Assembly (NCBI GenBank): GCA_021799035.1
Contig: JAJZBG010000003.1
Coordinates: forward strand, 32,352-96,351
DNA length: 64,000 nucleotides
Reading direction: 5' to 3'
DNA from: Actinomycetes bacterium
GTDB lineage: Bacteria > Actinomycetota > Acidimicrobiia > Acidimicrobiales > Acidimicrobiaceae
The notes below the pieces were generated by a model. The model ran no database searches. It was not told the DNA's origin and saw nothing but the letters and a program-made list of their open reading frames with translations. Both the position numbers and the translations under genes were made by a program. The first letter of the stretch is position 1; the number at the start of each line of letters is the position of its first letter. Shown piece after piece: positions 47,599 to 57,378 of the stretch.

Positions 47599-48675
47599 TC
47601 AGTCAATTACTCCTTGACTCTCGCCCTTTAGCGATGCGAGAACCGCTGGGTGCACCACCTGTCCTTGAGAGACGTTCAACGAACCTTCGAGACGCTCTGA
47701 TTCAGGATCGTGAGCTAGATCGATAAGCCGTGGAATGACGGCGGCCGAAAGCGCTTTTGAAGCAGTCCTAGGGTACTGGCCTGGCACGTTGGTCACGCAA
47801 TAATGAATCACGCCAGACTCGACATAAGTCGGGTGGGAAAGCGACGTCGGTCGAGAGGTCTCGACACACCCGCCTTGGTCTATCGCAAGATCAACTATGA
47901 CCGATCCTGGGCGCATCGATTCAACCTGATCCCTCGTTATGACAATCGGGGCCCTCGCGCCTGTCACTAGCGCGCCGCCTATGACAAGGTCGGCCGTCGA
48001 GACGACCTCGCCAATGTTGTGATGGTTCGAGTAAAGGGTCGACGTGACGATTCCTTGCTCATGCACCTCGAGCAACCTCTCAAGATTCACATCTACACCA
48101 GTGACCTCTGCATCCATCCCCCTCGCTCCGCGCGCCGCCATTGTCCCTACGACACCCATCCCTATTACCACCACCCTCGAAGGAGGCACTCCTGCAGCCC
48201 CTCCAAGAAGGGTCCCAGAGCCTTCCCCGAGATAGTAGGCACCGATGATGGCAGCGGCTCTGCCGGCCACCTCGCTCATTGGCGCTAGCAGCGGATGACC
48301 TTTAGGCCACGTAAGTGTCTCAAAGGCGTATGCTTCCACGCCGGATGAAGCAAGCGCTTCAGTCAATTCGGGTTCCGCAGCAAGATGAAGATAGGCGAAC
48401 AGTCTGAGCCCTGGCCTGAAATAGGATCGCTCTGCAGGCTGAGGCTCTTTGACTTTGCAGACTATGTCGGCGGACCATGCCTCTTCGGCAGTGTCGACTA
48501 TGCGAGCACCAACGAAACGATAATCTTCGTCAGTAAAGCCTGAACCAATACCCGCTCCTTTTTGGACAAGAGCATCCAGGCCAGAATGGACCAGCATCTT
48601 GACCGCGCTTGGATCGAGGGCAACCCTCCGCTCCCCATCCTTAGTCTCGGTAGGAAGCCCTACTGTCTTCGCCAT
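47599..48675 (-). CDS. ald: Alanine dehydrogenase
   Basis: The 358-residue protein has the N-terminal GLPTETKDGERRVAL motif, KVKEPQPAE with the pyruvate-binding Lys, and the NAD-binding VIGMGVVGTMAARGARGM. It converts L-alanine to pyruvate and ammonia. ATG 48675 is chosen because GGAGG precedes it by 6 bases; the frame begins at TTG 48678. It is a single gene in the leftward direction. Confidence 0.95.
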   Translation of the reverse strand: MAKTVGLPTETKDGERRVALDPSAVKMLVHSGLDALVQKGAGIGSGFTDEDYRFVGARIVDTAEEAWSADIVCKVKEPQPAERSYFRPGLRLFAYLHLAAEPELTEALASSGVEAYAFETLTWPKGHPLLAPMSEVAGRAAAIIGAYYLGEGSGTLLGGAAGVPPSRVVVIGMGVVGTMAARGARGMDAEVTGVDVNLERLLEVHEQGIVTSTLYSNHHNIGEVVSTADLVIGGALVTGARAPIVITRDQVESMRPGSVIVDLAIDQGGCVETSRPTSLSHPTYVESGVIHYCVTNVPGQYPRTASKALSAAVIPRLIDLAHDPESERLEGSLNVSQGQVVHPAVLASLKGESQGVID

Positions 48676-48931
48676 CAAAATCCTCCTACCTCAAATCAAC
48701 GCCTGTCCGGATCATCCGTTTCGACACTGAATCTCAAACCATCCGACCACCCGCCAAACCTTGGCAGATCACTCATCCGCTCCGATAACAAAACTACACC
48801 CGAACCTGGATTTCTTACCATTGCAAAACTCATTGGCGAAACTGAGTGAGTGTGGGAAGTAGCAACCTGAGGGTGAAGATTTGCTGTCATGCCTTCGAGG
48901 CCCCTACGGCGCGCGGCCCGAAGCCACCGCT

Positions 48932-49939
48932 TCAAGGGTTGTTTGAAAAACTCTTTGCAAGTCGAGCCACGAGGAGTTCTGCGGCAAGCTCAGGAGGCAG
49001 GCCCCCCTCCCCTTTGATCTGACGGTCCGCCAGAGACAACCATATGAAAGCCTGAGCAAGCCTTGAATACCCAAGATGCCTGGCGCTTGCAACCATCTTC
49101 TTTATGACAAATTCCGGCCTGCTGAACTTTTTGTCCCTCTCGCGAAGGACCGCCAGTGCCTGGCTGGGAGTCCGTATTCCTTCGCCTGAGACAAGAGCTA
49201 GTTCTACAAACCTGCGCTGGAGCATTGCAACTACAACCAACGGATGCCTGTTTCCAGCGTGCATCAGCCTGTCCAGCATGTCGAGGGAGTCTTCCACCCT
49301 CCCGCCCTCTATGGCGTCAGTTAAGTCCCACGGCGCAACGTCACCAGCGGAAGGTAGGTACAGTTCGAGAGTCGCAACATCGATATGGGCACTTGCGCCA
49401 ACACTCGCTTTGAGCAGGTCAACCAAGGAAATCGCCCGCGAAACGTCCTCGCCTAAAGTTCGTGAGAGAAGTTGAAAGGCATCTGGATCGAAGCTGAGAC
49501 CCGAATCATGCACGGTCTCCGCCAGAAAGGTACTCTTATCTCCTCTGTTTTTGAGTGAAGGATCGATCAAACTTCCCTTGGCAGAGAAAAATGACCTCAG
49601 TTTCGAATCAACCGTGCCGGTGAAATTTACCAGGATCAAGAAGTTGTCGCCCTGATACGACTCCAGTGCCAAAATCAGAGTCGCAACGTCTTCTGTACTC
49701 AACCCCGAAGGGTCTCTAAGTACTATCAATGCTCTCGACGCAAATATGAAGCCTTGAACCAGAGAGCCAACCACGTCTTGAACTGAGCACTCCCCACCTT
49801 GAAATACAATTCTCTCGAAATCGGACCCGACCTGAGCCTCGACTGCATCCTGGATCTCTACAAGGGCCTTGTAGACCAGTTCGTGATCGTCCCCTACGAT
49901 CAGAAATGCCCGGGAGCTCTCCACGCCTTTGAAGCTCAT
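48932..49939 (-). CDS. holA: DNA polymerase III subunit delta
   Basis: The 335-residue clamp-loader subunit has the HolA pattern: FLIVGDDHELVYKALVEIQD at the start, the AAA+-like core, and the C-terminal helical collar (SARHLGYSRLAQAFIWLSLA). It opens the sliding clamp for loading. It is 4 bases after folP2 in the same direction. Confidence 0.9.
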   Translation of the reverse strand: MSFKGVESSRAFLIVGDDHELVYKALVEIQDAVEAQVGSDFERIVFQGGECSVQDVVGSLVQGFIFASRALIVLRDPSGLSTEDVATLILALESYQGDNFLILVNFTGTVDSKLRSFFSAKGSLIDPSLKNRGDKSTFLAETVHDSGLSFDPDAFQLLSRTLGEDVSRAISLVDLLKASVGASAHIDVATLELYLPSAGDVAPWDLTDAIEGGRVEDSLDMLDRLMHAGNRHPLVVVAMLQRRFVELALVSGEGIRTPSQALAVLRERDKKFSRPEFVIKKMVASARHLGYSRLAQAFIWLSLADRQIKGEGGLPPELAAELLVARLAKSFSNNP

Positions 49940-49943
49940 CCCA

Positions 49944-50795
49944 TTACTCCGAAATCCAAAGCGGCGGACTCCCAGCGGCGATGGAGCTGATCACGTCCAA
50001 TATCTGGCGCGTGCCTAAGACATCATGAACCCTGAATACCTTTGCGCCCTTGGCAGCACCGATTGCAGCCGCAGACAGCGAACCAAACCGCCGCTCGTTG
50101 ATCGCCTTTCCGAGAACTTCTCCGACGAAACCCTTGTTGGAAGCCGAAATCAAAACTGGATATCCAAGCTCGCAAAGCTGATCTGTGGCAAGCAGGAGTT
50201 CCATTGACTGGGCTGTCGTCTTCCCGAGATCGAAGCCCGCATCAACTATGATGCTCTCCCGAGCGATTCCTGCATCGAGTGCCATTCTGACTCTTTCCAC
50301 AAGAAAATTCCGAACCTCGCTCTTTAGGTCGTGATATACAGGATTGGGGTCGGCCAGCCTTGGAACCAACCGAATATGCGTTGCAACGACCGCTCCGCTG
50401 TATCTCGCCACATTCTCCAAATATCCAGGAGAACCAAAACCTGAAATGTCGTTGCCAAGGACTGCACCGGCTTTCATTGCTTCGCCAATGACTCGAGTGT
50501 TCCAAGTGTCCACACTCAAGGGAATATCAAAGCGATCTCTCAAGAGCTTCACGGCGGGAATAACCCGTTCAAGTTCTTCTTCCTCTGAGACCTCGGGTCC
50601 CGGACCAGCCTTGACACCGCCTATATCTAAGATGTCTGCGCCCTCGTGTACAAGCTGCTCGGCGCGACGGAGGAAGTCATCGAGCTCGAAGTAAGCCCCC
50701 CGATCAAAAAAAGAATCCCTGGTGCGGTTCAAAATCCCCATGACCAGGGATCTTTCCTCCAAATCAAACTGGAAGTCTCCGAGCTTCAAAATCAT
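49944..50795 (-). CDS. folP2: FolP2-type dihydropteroate synthase family protein
   Basis: The 283-residue TIM-barrel protein opens with MGILNRTRDSFFDRGAYFEL and DIGGVKAGPGPEV, the form seen in mycobacterial FolP2 rather than in FolP1 (which has NVTPDSFSDGG). The late motif is SASNKGFVGE where true synthases have SRKSFLG, so the Arg of that substrate loop is replaced by Asn. Mycobacterial FolP2 lacks synthase activity. This copy may therefore have another role. It sits in a holA-folP2-thioredoxin operon. Confidence 0.85.
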   Translation of the reverse strand: MILKLGDFQFDLEERSLVMGILNRTRDSFFDRGAYFELDDFLRRAEQLVHEGADILDIGGVKAGPGPEVSEEEELERVIPAVKLLRDRFDIPLSVDTWNTRVIGEAMKAGAVLGNDISGFGSPGYLENVARYSGAVVATHIRLVPRLADPNPVYHDLKSEVRNFLVERVRMALDAGIARESIIVDAGFDLGKTTAQSMELLLATDQLCELGYPVLISASNKGFVGEVLGKAINERRFGSLSAAAIGAAKGAKVFRVHDVLGTRQILDVISSIAAGSPPLWISE

Positions 50796-50804
50796 CAGGC
50801 CAAA

Positions 50805-51515
50805 CTAGAAAAGCCTCGACGTCAAAGCTTTGCGATACTGAGAAACTTTTGGGTCTGAAGGATCAAATGTCGCCAAGAGATCCAGAAACTCTTTTCTCGC
50901 TTGATCGTCCTCCCTGACCGAGCCAAGAAGCTCGTCAAGTCTGGCCTCAACCTCGTGTTGAGATGAAAAGCTGATATCTTTGGACAAAAGTCGAGCTCTT
51001 GCCGCAAGCTGACGAAGTTCGTCGTTCTCAGGAACTCTAGCTATCAACTCCAAAGCAGCTTCATACTCGCCATTGTCAATCTTCAAGCTGGCAAGCTTGG
51101 CGATTGCGCCAACATGGCCTGGATCAGCCTCGAGAGCACTCAAAAGACTGGCTTCGTCGTTCGCCTCTGCCAAAAGATCCGCTGGAGACTTTATCGGAGC
51201 TAGCTTCTCTACCCAAGCCTTTATCTGGTTTTCGGGTATGGCTCCAATGAAGGAATCCACAATCTTTCGGTCCTTGATTGCAAATACAGCTGGAATTGAC
51301 TGAACCCTGAACGCTTGGGAGATTGCGGGATTTTCGTCGACATTCACCTTCGCGAGCGCCACACGTCCCTCAGTCTCATCAACAATCTTCTCTATCATGG
51401 GACCTAATGTGCGACATGGACCGCACCAAGGAGCCCATAGGTCAATGACCACCGGAACTGTCTCAGACAGATCTAGGACTTCCTTCTCAAATGTTGCATC
51501 CGTAACCTCAATCAT
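50805..51515 (-). CDS. Thioredoxin with C-terminal TPR region (CnoX/YbbN-like)
   Basis: The 236-residue protein has an N-terminal thioredoxin domain with the active site APWCGPCRTLGP and the cis-Pro loop QSIPAVFAIKD, and a C-terminal helical repeat region (residues about 120-236, LLAEANDEASLLSALEADPG). YbbN/CnoX proteins act as redox-linked holdases for chaperones. It is the first gene of the operon with folP2 and holA, 9 bases before folP2. Confidence 0.92.
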   Translation of the reverse strand: MIEVTDATFEKEVLDLSETVPVVIDLWAPWCGPCRTLGPMIEKIVDETEGRVALAKVNVDENPAISQAFRVQSIPAVFAIKDRKIVDSFIGAIPENQIKAWVEKLAPIKSPADLLAEANDEASLLSALEADPGHVGAIAKLASLKIDNGEYEAALELIARVPENDELRQLAARARLLSKDISFSSQHEVEARLDELLGSVREDDQARKEFLDLLATFDPSDPKVSQYRKALTSRLF

Positions 51516-51707
51516 GATTAGAGCTTATTCCAGATAGACGAGTAAAACATCAACAAGCGCATACACCATAGGGTATGGGTGCACGAGATGGCGACCGACT
51601 TGGCGGGAACGACACTTCCGCAATCTTCTTCGGCCCAGTGTTGCATCCCAGCGAAAGCTACACACAAGCTTTGAATTCGCCAGCGAAGATTGCTATTACC
51701 AGCAGGG

Positions 51708-54191
51708 TTAGATCACGAGCGAGATCATCTTCGGAAGCTTTACTATGGTCTTTTTTAGCTGTTTGCCACCTATAGCTTGCTGCACCTTTGGCGAAGCAAG
51801 TGCAATTGCGACTGCCGTCTCCTCGTCAATTCCAGGATCGACTTCAACCTTGTCCCGAACTTTGCCATTTACCTGAATCACAAGTATCTCTTTCTCTAAC
51901 TTGATCAGTTCAGGATCTGCCACCGGCCAATATTCAGCATGCACAAGCCCCCCATTTCGCCGTTCCCAAATCTCTGCGGTCACATGGGGAGCCATGGGAG
52001 CCAGGAGCTTGGTGAGAGTGTCGACCGCAAAATCAAAGGTCTCCCTTTGAGCACCAGCTCCCCCGTAGCGATAGAGAGAATTTGTGAACTCCATCATTGC
52101 CGCCACTGCGGTGTTGTAAGACCACCGCTCGTAGTCCTCTGACACCTTTGCAATCAACCGATGTGTGAGGCGAAGCATGTCAAGATCGGCAGAGGTCGTC
52201 TCGCGATCATGCATCTTTATTGCCACGCCTGGAAAGCTCTCAGCACTGCCAAGAGCAATTCTCCATACACGGTTCAGAAACCTGAAGCATCCGTCTATAA
52301 CGTCGTCGGTCTGATCAGACCAGTCGAAATCATCAGCCGGCGGGCCAACAAAGAGATGAAATAGTCGAAGCGAATCCGCGCCAACGGAGTCAAAATACTT
52401 CTGCGGAGCCACTAGATTGCCCTTCGACTTTGACATCTTCGAGCCACCCAAACGAATCATTCCTTGGGTGAAAAGTCTCATGAAAGGCTCTCTGATATTA
52501 GAAGGTACAAACCCAAGATCAGCTAGAGCCTTGGTGAAGAATCTGGCATACATCAAGTGAAGAATTGCATGCTCGATCCCCCCAATGTACTGGTCCACCG
52601 GCATCCACGCCGCGACAGCATTCTTGGAAAATGGCGCATCATCGGCGGTTGGATCGCAGAATCTCAAGAAATACCACGATGAATCCACAAAGGTATCCAT
52701 AGTGTCGGTTTCACGGATCGCCTTTTTTCCACACCTTGGGCAACTCGTGTACTTGAAAGTAGGATGGATCGCAAGGGGCGACTCTCCAGTGGGCAGGAAC
52801 TCCACGTCGTCGGGAGCCAACACGGGGAGCTGATCCAGCGGGACTGGAACCAAGCCACAATCTGAGCAATTTACTATTGGTATCGGACAGCCCCAGTATC
52901 TCTGACGGGATACAAGCCAGTCTCGCAAACGATACTGCACCGTGCTTTCGCCAATACCGGCTTTTACGAGAAACTCTGTTGCCTTCTCCTTGGCTTGATC
53001 GATTTCCATCCCGTTGAGCCAATCAGAGTTGATCTTGGTACCCTGCCCGGTATAGGCCTCTCCTTCGAAATCATCTGGAGGCTGAACTGTCCTGATGACA
53101 GGAAGTCCGTATACCTGGGCAAAGTCATAATCTCGCTGGTCTTCTCCAGGAACCGCCATGACTGCACCGGTCCCGTAACCCATGAGAACATAATCCGCGA
53201 TGTAGATTGGAACTTCCTTGTTCGTAAAGGGATTCACGGCGTAGCTACCTGTGAAAACACCTCTTTTTACTTTCGTTGTGACCTCGATCGATTGGCGCTC
53301 GATCTCGCTTCGATCGATTGCCTCGGTCCGAAATGATTCAACTTCGTCTCTATAGTCGTCCGAAGTGAGTAGGTCAACAAGTGGATGCTCCGGAGCAATG
53401 ACAGCATAGGTCATTCCGAAACTTGTGTCTGGCCTTGTAGTAAAGACTTCGAGAAACAAGCCATCGGATCCGGCAATTTGCATCTTGAATCTGGTTCCTT
53501 GAGACTTTCCGATCCAGTTTCGCTGCATCGTCTTCACGCGTTCGGGCCATTCCAGGGATTCAAGCTCGCTCAACAGCTCATCTGCATAGCGGGTTGTTGC
53601 CAGAAACCACTGCTCCAGATCCCTTTTGACAACAAGGTCTCCTGAGCGTTCACAAGTCCCATCGGCCAACACTTGTTCGTTGGCAAGCACCGTCTGACAC
53701 CCTGGGCACCAGTTCACGGGTGCATTCTTCTTGTAGGCAAGTCCTGCCTCAAAGAACTTCGTGAATATGAATTGACTCCACTTTATATAGGACGGGTCAT
53801 GGCTCTTGATCTCGCGACGCCAATCGTAGACAGCCCCCAACTTCTTAACAGATTCCTTCAACTCCTCGATTCTTGCGTCAGTGAATATCCTCGGATGGAT
53901 GCCAGTCTTGATTGCAGCGTTCTCAGCCGGAAGGCCAAACGAATCAAAACCGAATGGCGACAGGACCGCCTCCCCACGCATTGTCCTGTATCTTACGATC
54001 AGATCACCAAACGTATAGTTCCTGACATGGCCTTGGTGTGCGGCTCCGGAAGGATAGGGATACATGCACAGCACATACGCCTTGGGTCTTGAATCGTCGT
54101 TGTCGACCCGGTAAAGGCCTTCGCTCTCCCAGCGGGCCTGCCATTTAGCCTCGATCTCTCTAACGTTGTATGATTCCGCCATCTGGTCCAA
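51708..54191 (-). CDS. leuS: Leucyl-tRNA synthetase
   Basis: The 827-residue class I synthetase has the HIGH-like motif [12 protein letters not shown], the editing domain with [14 protein letters not shown], and KMSKS in [10 protein letters not shown]. Length and motif order are normal. It lies between the trx-folP2-holA operon and tRNA-Ala, same direction as that operon. Confidence 0.98.
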   Translation of the reverse strand: MDQMAESYNVREIEAKWQARWESEGLYRVDNDDSRPKAYVLCMYPYPSGAAHQGHVRNYTFGDLIVRYRTMRGEAVLSPFGFDSFGLPAENAAIKTGIHPRIFTDARIEELKESVKKLGAVYDWRREIKSHDPSYIKWSQFIFTKFFEAGLAYKKNAPVNWCPGCQTVLANEQVLADGTCERSGDLVVKRDLEQWFLATTRYADELLSELESLEWPERVKTMQRNWIGKSQGTRFKMQIAGSDGLFLEVFTTRPDTSFGMTYAVIAPEHPLVDLLTSDDYRDEVESFRTEAIDRSEIERQSIEVTTKVKRGVFTGSYAVNPFTNKEVPIYIADYVLMGYGTGAVMAVPGEDQRDYDFAQVYGLPVIRTVQPPDDFEGEAYTGQGTKINSDWLNGMEIDQAKEKATEFLVKAGIGESTVQYRLRDWLVSRQRYWGCPIPIVNCSDCGLVPVPLDQLPVLAPDDVEFLPTGESPLAIHPTFKYTSCPRCGKKAIRETDTMDTFVDSSWYFLRFCDPTADDAPFSKNAVAAWMPVDQYIGGIEHAILHLMYARFFTKALADLGFVPSNIREPFMRLFTQGMIRLGGSKMSKSKGNLVAPQKYFDSVGADSLRLFHLFVGPPADDFDWSDQTDDVIDGCFRFLNRVWRIALGSAESFPGVAIKMHDRETTSADLDMLRLTHRLIAKVSEDYERWSYNTAVAAMMEFTNSLYRYGGAGAQRETFDFAVDTLTKLLAPMAPHVTAEIWERRNGGLVHAEYWPVADPELIKLEKEILVIQVNGKVRDKVEVDPGIDEETAVAIALASPKVQQAIGGKQLKKTIVKLPKMISLVI

Positions 54192-54357
54192 TCACCTTGG
54201 TCTTCAATCAGTGGATCCTGCCCTATCAAGCTAGTTGGTGCAGGCCCAACAGGCCTATGCATTGCGCATCAATTACGTTATAGCTGGAAGTGTCGATCTA
54301 TATTGTTTACATGAAGGATTTAGATGGCATCTGCACTATTCTGATCTAAGTCTCTGC

Positions 54358-54430
54358 GGGGGCGTAGCTCAGCTGGAAGAGCACTTGACTGGCAGTCAAG
54401 AGGTCGTGGGTTCGAGCCCCATCGCCTCCA
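54358..54430 (+). tRNA. tRNA-Ala(GGC), attachment site of the second island
   Basis: The cloverleaf has acceptor GGGGGCG/CGCCTCC, D arm GCTC-AGCTGGAA-GAGC, anticodon loop CTGGCAG on a CTTGA/TCAAG stem (anticodon GGC) and T arm GTTCGAGC. CCA is not encoded (ACCG follows). The integrase gene ends 24 bases after it, convergent with it, which is the normal layout of a tRNA-integrated island. Confidence 0.95.
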
Positions 54431-54454
54431 CCGCATAATAGCATGTCAGAAGTA

Positions 54455-55654
54455 TTATCTATCCTCATTGCGAATATTGGACACTGTTTTGGACACGCTC
54501 TGGGACACGCTAGATTTCTTGAGACCACTCAAAAAACTCCCCATTGTTTCGGTTGCTCCACGCAGATGTTCGGTTGTGAGATGCCCGTAAATGTCGGATG
54601 TGATGCGGATGCTCGCGTGTCCCAAGATCCTCGACACCTGCTCCAAAGGGACGCCCTGAGACAGGAGAATCGTTGCAGCGGAATGCCGGAGTTCGTGGAT
54701 GTGCCAGTCGCCGAGGCCAGCCCTTCGAGCGAGTGTTTTGAAAAGATGTGACGCATTATCAGGATCTAGCGGGGTGCCGATTGGTGTAGTAAACATCGCG
54801 TCAGGGTCAGCCCATTTCACCCCGAGACTCAGCAAGTGCTCCTTTTCTGCCAACTGGGATCTTCTATATTCGTCAAGCATGTCGCACAAAAATGTCGGGA
54901 GCGGCAACAACCTGCGACTCTTTTCAGTCTTGAGTGGGCCCACTGTGACCTTGGAACCCTCCTTCTTTCGACTTCGCTCAATTGAGAGAGTCTTGGCTTT
55001 CCGGTCGTAGTCGGACCACCTTAGGCCAAGAGCCTCCCCTCGACGGAGACCTAGAGACAAGATGAGTGTCCACAAAGTGCCAAGACGTTCTTCTTTGCAG
55101 GCAGCCATTAAGGCTGTGGCCTGGTCCTCCGCAAGAGCCTTGGAGTGGGACGACTGCTGTCTTACGGGTGTGGAGTATTTGGCCGGATTCGTGTCGATCT
55201 GCCGCCACCGGATAGCTTGGTCGAGCGCCATTGCCAGCACTGTCCTAAGTAGCCGCACATAGCGCGGCGAAAGACCGGCGTCACTCTTCTGCCTCAGAAA
55301 AATGTCAATCTGCCCGACGTTGAGCTTCGTAAGGGCAGTCTCTCCTAGCGCCTCTTTTATGTGTCTAACCGCATACCGATACTGCTCAGAAGTAGCTGCT
55401 GTTACCTCAGATGACTTCAGCGCCAGCCACGAATCGAGAAGTTCGCCGACCTTATTCCCCGTCACGTTGGGGTCTCCCCCACGATCACGAATACGCTTGA
55501 ACTCGACTAGGGCAAGGTTCGCCGCACGAATGGTATCACAAAGTCTTGTTTTCGAGACTTCCTTACCGTTCGAATTCCAGCGCAATATAGCTTTGTAGCG
55601 CCCGTCGGAACGCTTCACGATAGTCCCGTCGCCAGCTGATCGCGATCTTTCCAT
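54455..55654 (-). CDS. Tyrosine recombinase (integrase)
   Basis: The 399-residue integrase has an N-terminal AP2-type arm region (GTIVKRSDGRYKAILRWNSN), a SAM-like core-binding domain and the catalytic domain: the Arg in RRGEALGLRWSDYD, HELRHSAATILL, GHASIRITSDIYGHL with the nucleophilic Tyr. It inserts and excises DNA at attachment sites. ATG 55654 starts the conserved arm domain; the frame is open to 55690. Its C-terminus faces the tRNA-Ala 3' end and its N-terminus faces a tRNA-Arg fragment. Confidence 0.95.
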   Translation of the reverse strand: MERSRSAGDGTIVKRSDGRYKAILRWNSNGKEVSKTRLCDTIRAANLALVEFKRIRDRGGDPNVTGNKVGELLDSWLALKSSEVTAATSEQYRYAVRHIKEALGETALTKLNVGQIDIFLRQKSDAGLSPRYVRLLRTVLAMALDQAIRWRQIDTNPAKYSTPVRQQSSHSKALAEDQATALMAACKEERLGTLWTLILSLGLRRGEALGLRWSDYDRKAKTLSIERSRKKEGSKVTVGPLKTEKSRRLLPLPTFLCDMLDEYRRSQLAEKEHLLSLGVKWADPDAMFTTPIGTPLDPDNASHLFKTLARRAGLGDWHIHELRHSAATILLSQGVPLEQVSRILGHASIRITSDIYGHLTTEHLRGATETMGSFLSGLKKSSVSQSVSKTVSNIRNEDR

Positions 55655-55738
55655 GGGAAAATGGTAGCACTGGGGAAAGTGAAACGTCATTTTGTTAGCG
55701 TGGGGCTAACGCAATGATATCAGGCGTGGCAATGATTC

Positions 55739-55780
55739 CTACGGATCAGAAGGTCGGGGGTCCGAATCCCTCCGAGCGCG
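55739..55780 (+). pseudogene. 3' fragment of a tRNA-Arg(ACG) gene
   Basis: The anticodon loop CTACGGA with its 3' stem TCAG, variable region, a paired T arm (GGGGG-TCCGAAT-CCCTC), 3' acceptor strand CGAGCGC and discriminator G are all present, but the acceptor 5' strand and D arm are missing. It lies 85 bases upstream of the integrase start. Tyrosine integrases often leave such 3' tRNA pieces as attachment sites, so this is probably an att remnant from a tRNA-Arg. Confidence 0.7.
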
Positions 55781-56130
55781 CACTATATTAGCAGGTACCA
55801 GGTCATATTCCCAAAAGTAGGTTCTCCTCTAAAAACATTCTGGTGGGTAGCTGGTGTACAGTTGGGCAAATTTCCCTTTCCCGCCACCCTGCAAATAGCA
55901 GACCCTCAAGGGGTCTTCGGACCAAAGTAGAACTACGCTGGCTGTCGTCCTATTGGTCACCACTGCCATTTTGGATACTCAGGGTATTCTCCTGACAAAT
56001 CTGATGAATTGCGAACCTACCTACTTATTCTGTACGTACCGTACTTTGCTGCTCATATTTCATGGGATCGCGCGCCGACAAATCCTTCGACTGCCATTTA
56101 GCGGTCATGTGTTTTATCCGGAGAAAATCA

Positions 56131-56180
56131 GGTCTGGGAAACAGCAACACTATAGTGTTGCTTTGTTTCCCATTGAGACC
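56131..56180. repeat. Long interrupted palindrome (cruciform)
   Basis: Centre GCAACACTATAGTGTTGC (56144-56161) is a perfect 18-base palindrome. Around it GGGAAAC (56136-56142) pairs with GTTTCCC (56165-56171), and GGTCT (56131-56135) with AGACC (56176-56180), with small bulges. Confidence 0.85.
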
Positions 56181-56272
56181 GAGAAGATGTTTCCAATAGT
56201 GTTTCCTGAGCATATCTCCTGGTCACACAGTTACCGGGAAACGTTCGTTAGTAACAGATTCTTGTTTCCCAA

Positions 56273-56306
56273 TTTTGTTACTGATTTATGTTTCTGGGTA
56301 ACAAAA
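56273..56306. repeat. 9-bp inverted repeat
   Basis: TTTTGTTAC (56273-56281) and GTAACAAAA (56298-56306) are perfect reverse complements with a 16-base loop. Its right arm ends in an A-run, its left arm begins with a T-run, so it could end transcription in either direction. Confidence 0.6.
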
Positions 56307-56547
56307 AGAACTAAATGGCAGTGTCTGAGTCTTCCTCCAGCTAACCATTCTTTATGCACATCTCACCTCGAGAATCTTGGTCGTAACTACCGACCTCTTT
56401 CATATTCCATTTTCTCAGGGCATGAGTTAACGCGCAATAAGGCCCACTAATTAACTTTACAAATCGGTAATATGCATTTCTTCGATGAACTCGTGCTTCA
56501 TTGCCTGAACGCAACACATCTTTCAACTTTGAATTAATGCGTTAACT

Positions 56548-56772
56548 ATGTATGCAAAACGACCTATTATGTTGCAGATGGCTACCAAAGACGACAAAAA
56601 TGCGGCAATGTTTGGCTTTCGCATAGACCCGGAGGTGCGACGCAAACTTAGGATTTGGTCTATTCAGCATGACGTGGCAGTGGCAGAGATCGTCAGAGGG
56701 TTGATTGAGATTCTGCTGGACGAGCGGGATGAGTTGGGGGCAAAGTTGCGGGAGAGGTTGACGGGGGAATGA
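56548..56772 (+). CDS. Ribbon-helix-helix-like small protein
   Basis: The 74-residue protein has AMFGFRIDPEVRRKLRIWSI followed by VAVAEIVRGLIEILLDERDE, the strand-helix-helix layout of ribbon-helix-helix DNA-binding proteins. The start could also be the ATG at 56578. Its last 4 bases overlap the next gene (ATGA). A decayed copy of its C-terminal half occurs at 62075-62185. It may regulate the neighbouring membrane genes or act as an antitoxin-like factor. Confidence 0.72.
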   Translation: MYAKRPIMLQMATKDDKNAAMFGFRIDPEVRRKLRIWSIQHDVAVAEIVRGLIEILLDERDELGAKLRERLTGE

Positions 56773-57374
56773 CAAACCTTCTATCTGTTATCACAGGTGG
56801 GATTCTCACGCTCTTGGGTGGATTTGTCGCTAATCGCTATCTGATCAAAGCCCAAGAACGGAAGTGGGAAGCTGAGCAGACGGGTCTTTACAATCGAGAA
56901 ACAGCAAAAAGATTACGAAAACTTTATAGAAAGATGGCGGAATCAGCAACGACGATTGAGGGCATCACACGACAACGCTCATCGGTGAGTGACGCCGATC
57001 AGACGCCCGAAAACCGAGACAAGCGCCACGCCCTTATGCTGGTGAATGCCCAAAAGCAACTTTCAAAAGTAGGGGGGCAAATCATGATCGAGTCAGCGGC
57101 TAACACGGTGAGAGAGAAATTTGTTGAGCTCCACACTACTTTTGACTGCTACCTGCGTGAAGAACAGTCTGGCCAGGTCGGCGGCGTGTATCAAAAGAAG
57201 ATCCGAGACCTTGAAAGCGTGATCCTCGGACTCGCAAATGAAATCCGTGCAACGGCACAGCAGCACTTGAAGGAACTCGATACTCCACCCAAGATAGCTC
57301 GTTCGAGAAAGAGTGGTAGTCAAACGCAAGTGCAGCCAATAATTTCAAACGATATCAACTCAGAAAACAACTGA
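56769..57374 (+). CDS. Membrane-anchored coiled-coil protein
   Basis: The 201-residue protein starts with a single hydrophobic helix (LLSVITGGILTLLGGFVANR, residues 4-23) followed by long charged helices, typical of a coiled coil (NRETAKRLRKLYRKMAESAT), and a polar tail. It overlaps the ribbon-helix-helix gene by 4 bp, so the two form one unit. No family recognised. It is convergent with the next membrane gene, 4 bases apart. Confidence 0.75.
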   Translation: MTNLLSVITGGILTLLGGFVANRYLIKAQERKWEAEQTGLYNRETAKRLRKLYRKMAESATTIEGITRQRSSVSDADQTPENRDKRHALMLVNAQKQLSKVGGQIMIESAANTVREKFVELHTTFDCYLREEQSGQVGGVYQKKIRDLESVILGLANEIRATAQQHLKELDTPPKIARSRKSGSQTQVQPIISNDINSENN

Positions 57375-57378
57375 ATGT

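Larger units (their letters stand above)
55781..56547. other. AT-rich non-coding region with many inverted repeats
   Basis: About 770 bases without a convincing gene; open frames on both strands have odd composition (Cys/His/Phe-rich) and no ribosome binding sites. From 56131 to 56306 there is a 50-base cruciform, a 9-bp inverted repeat and seven copies of the core GTTTC or its complement, most extended to GTTTCC(C)/GGGAAAC. This could be an origin, an excision or integration control site, or an operator array. Confidence 0.6.

Noticed and set aside
55953..56450. Plus-strand 165-codon frame in the AT-rich region
   Set aside because: It runs through the inverted repeats, is rich in Phe, Cys and His, and has no ribosome binding site; chance frame in AT-rich DNA.
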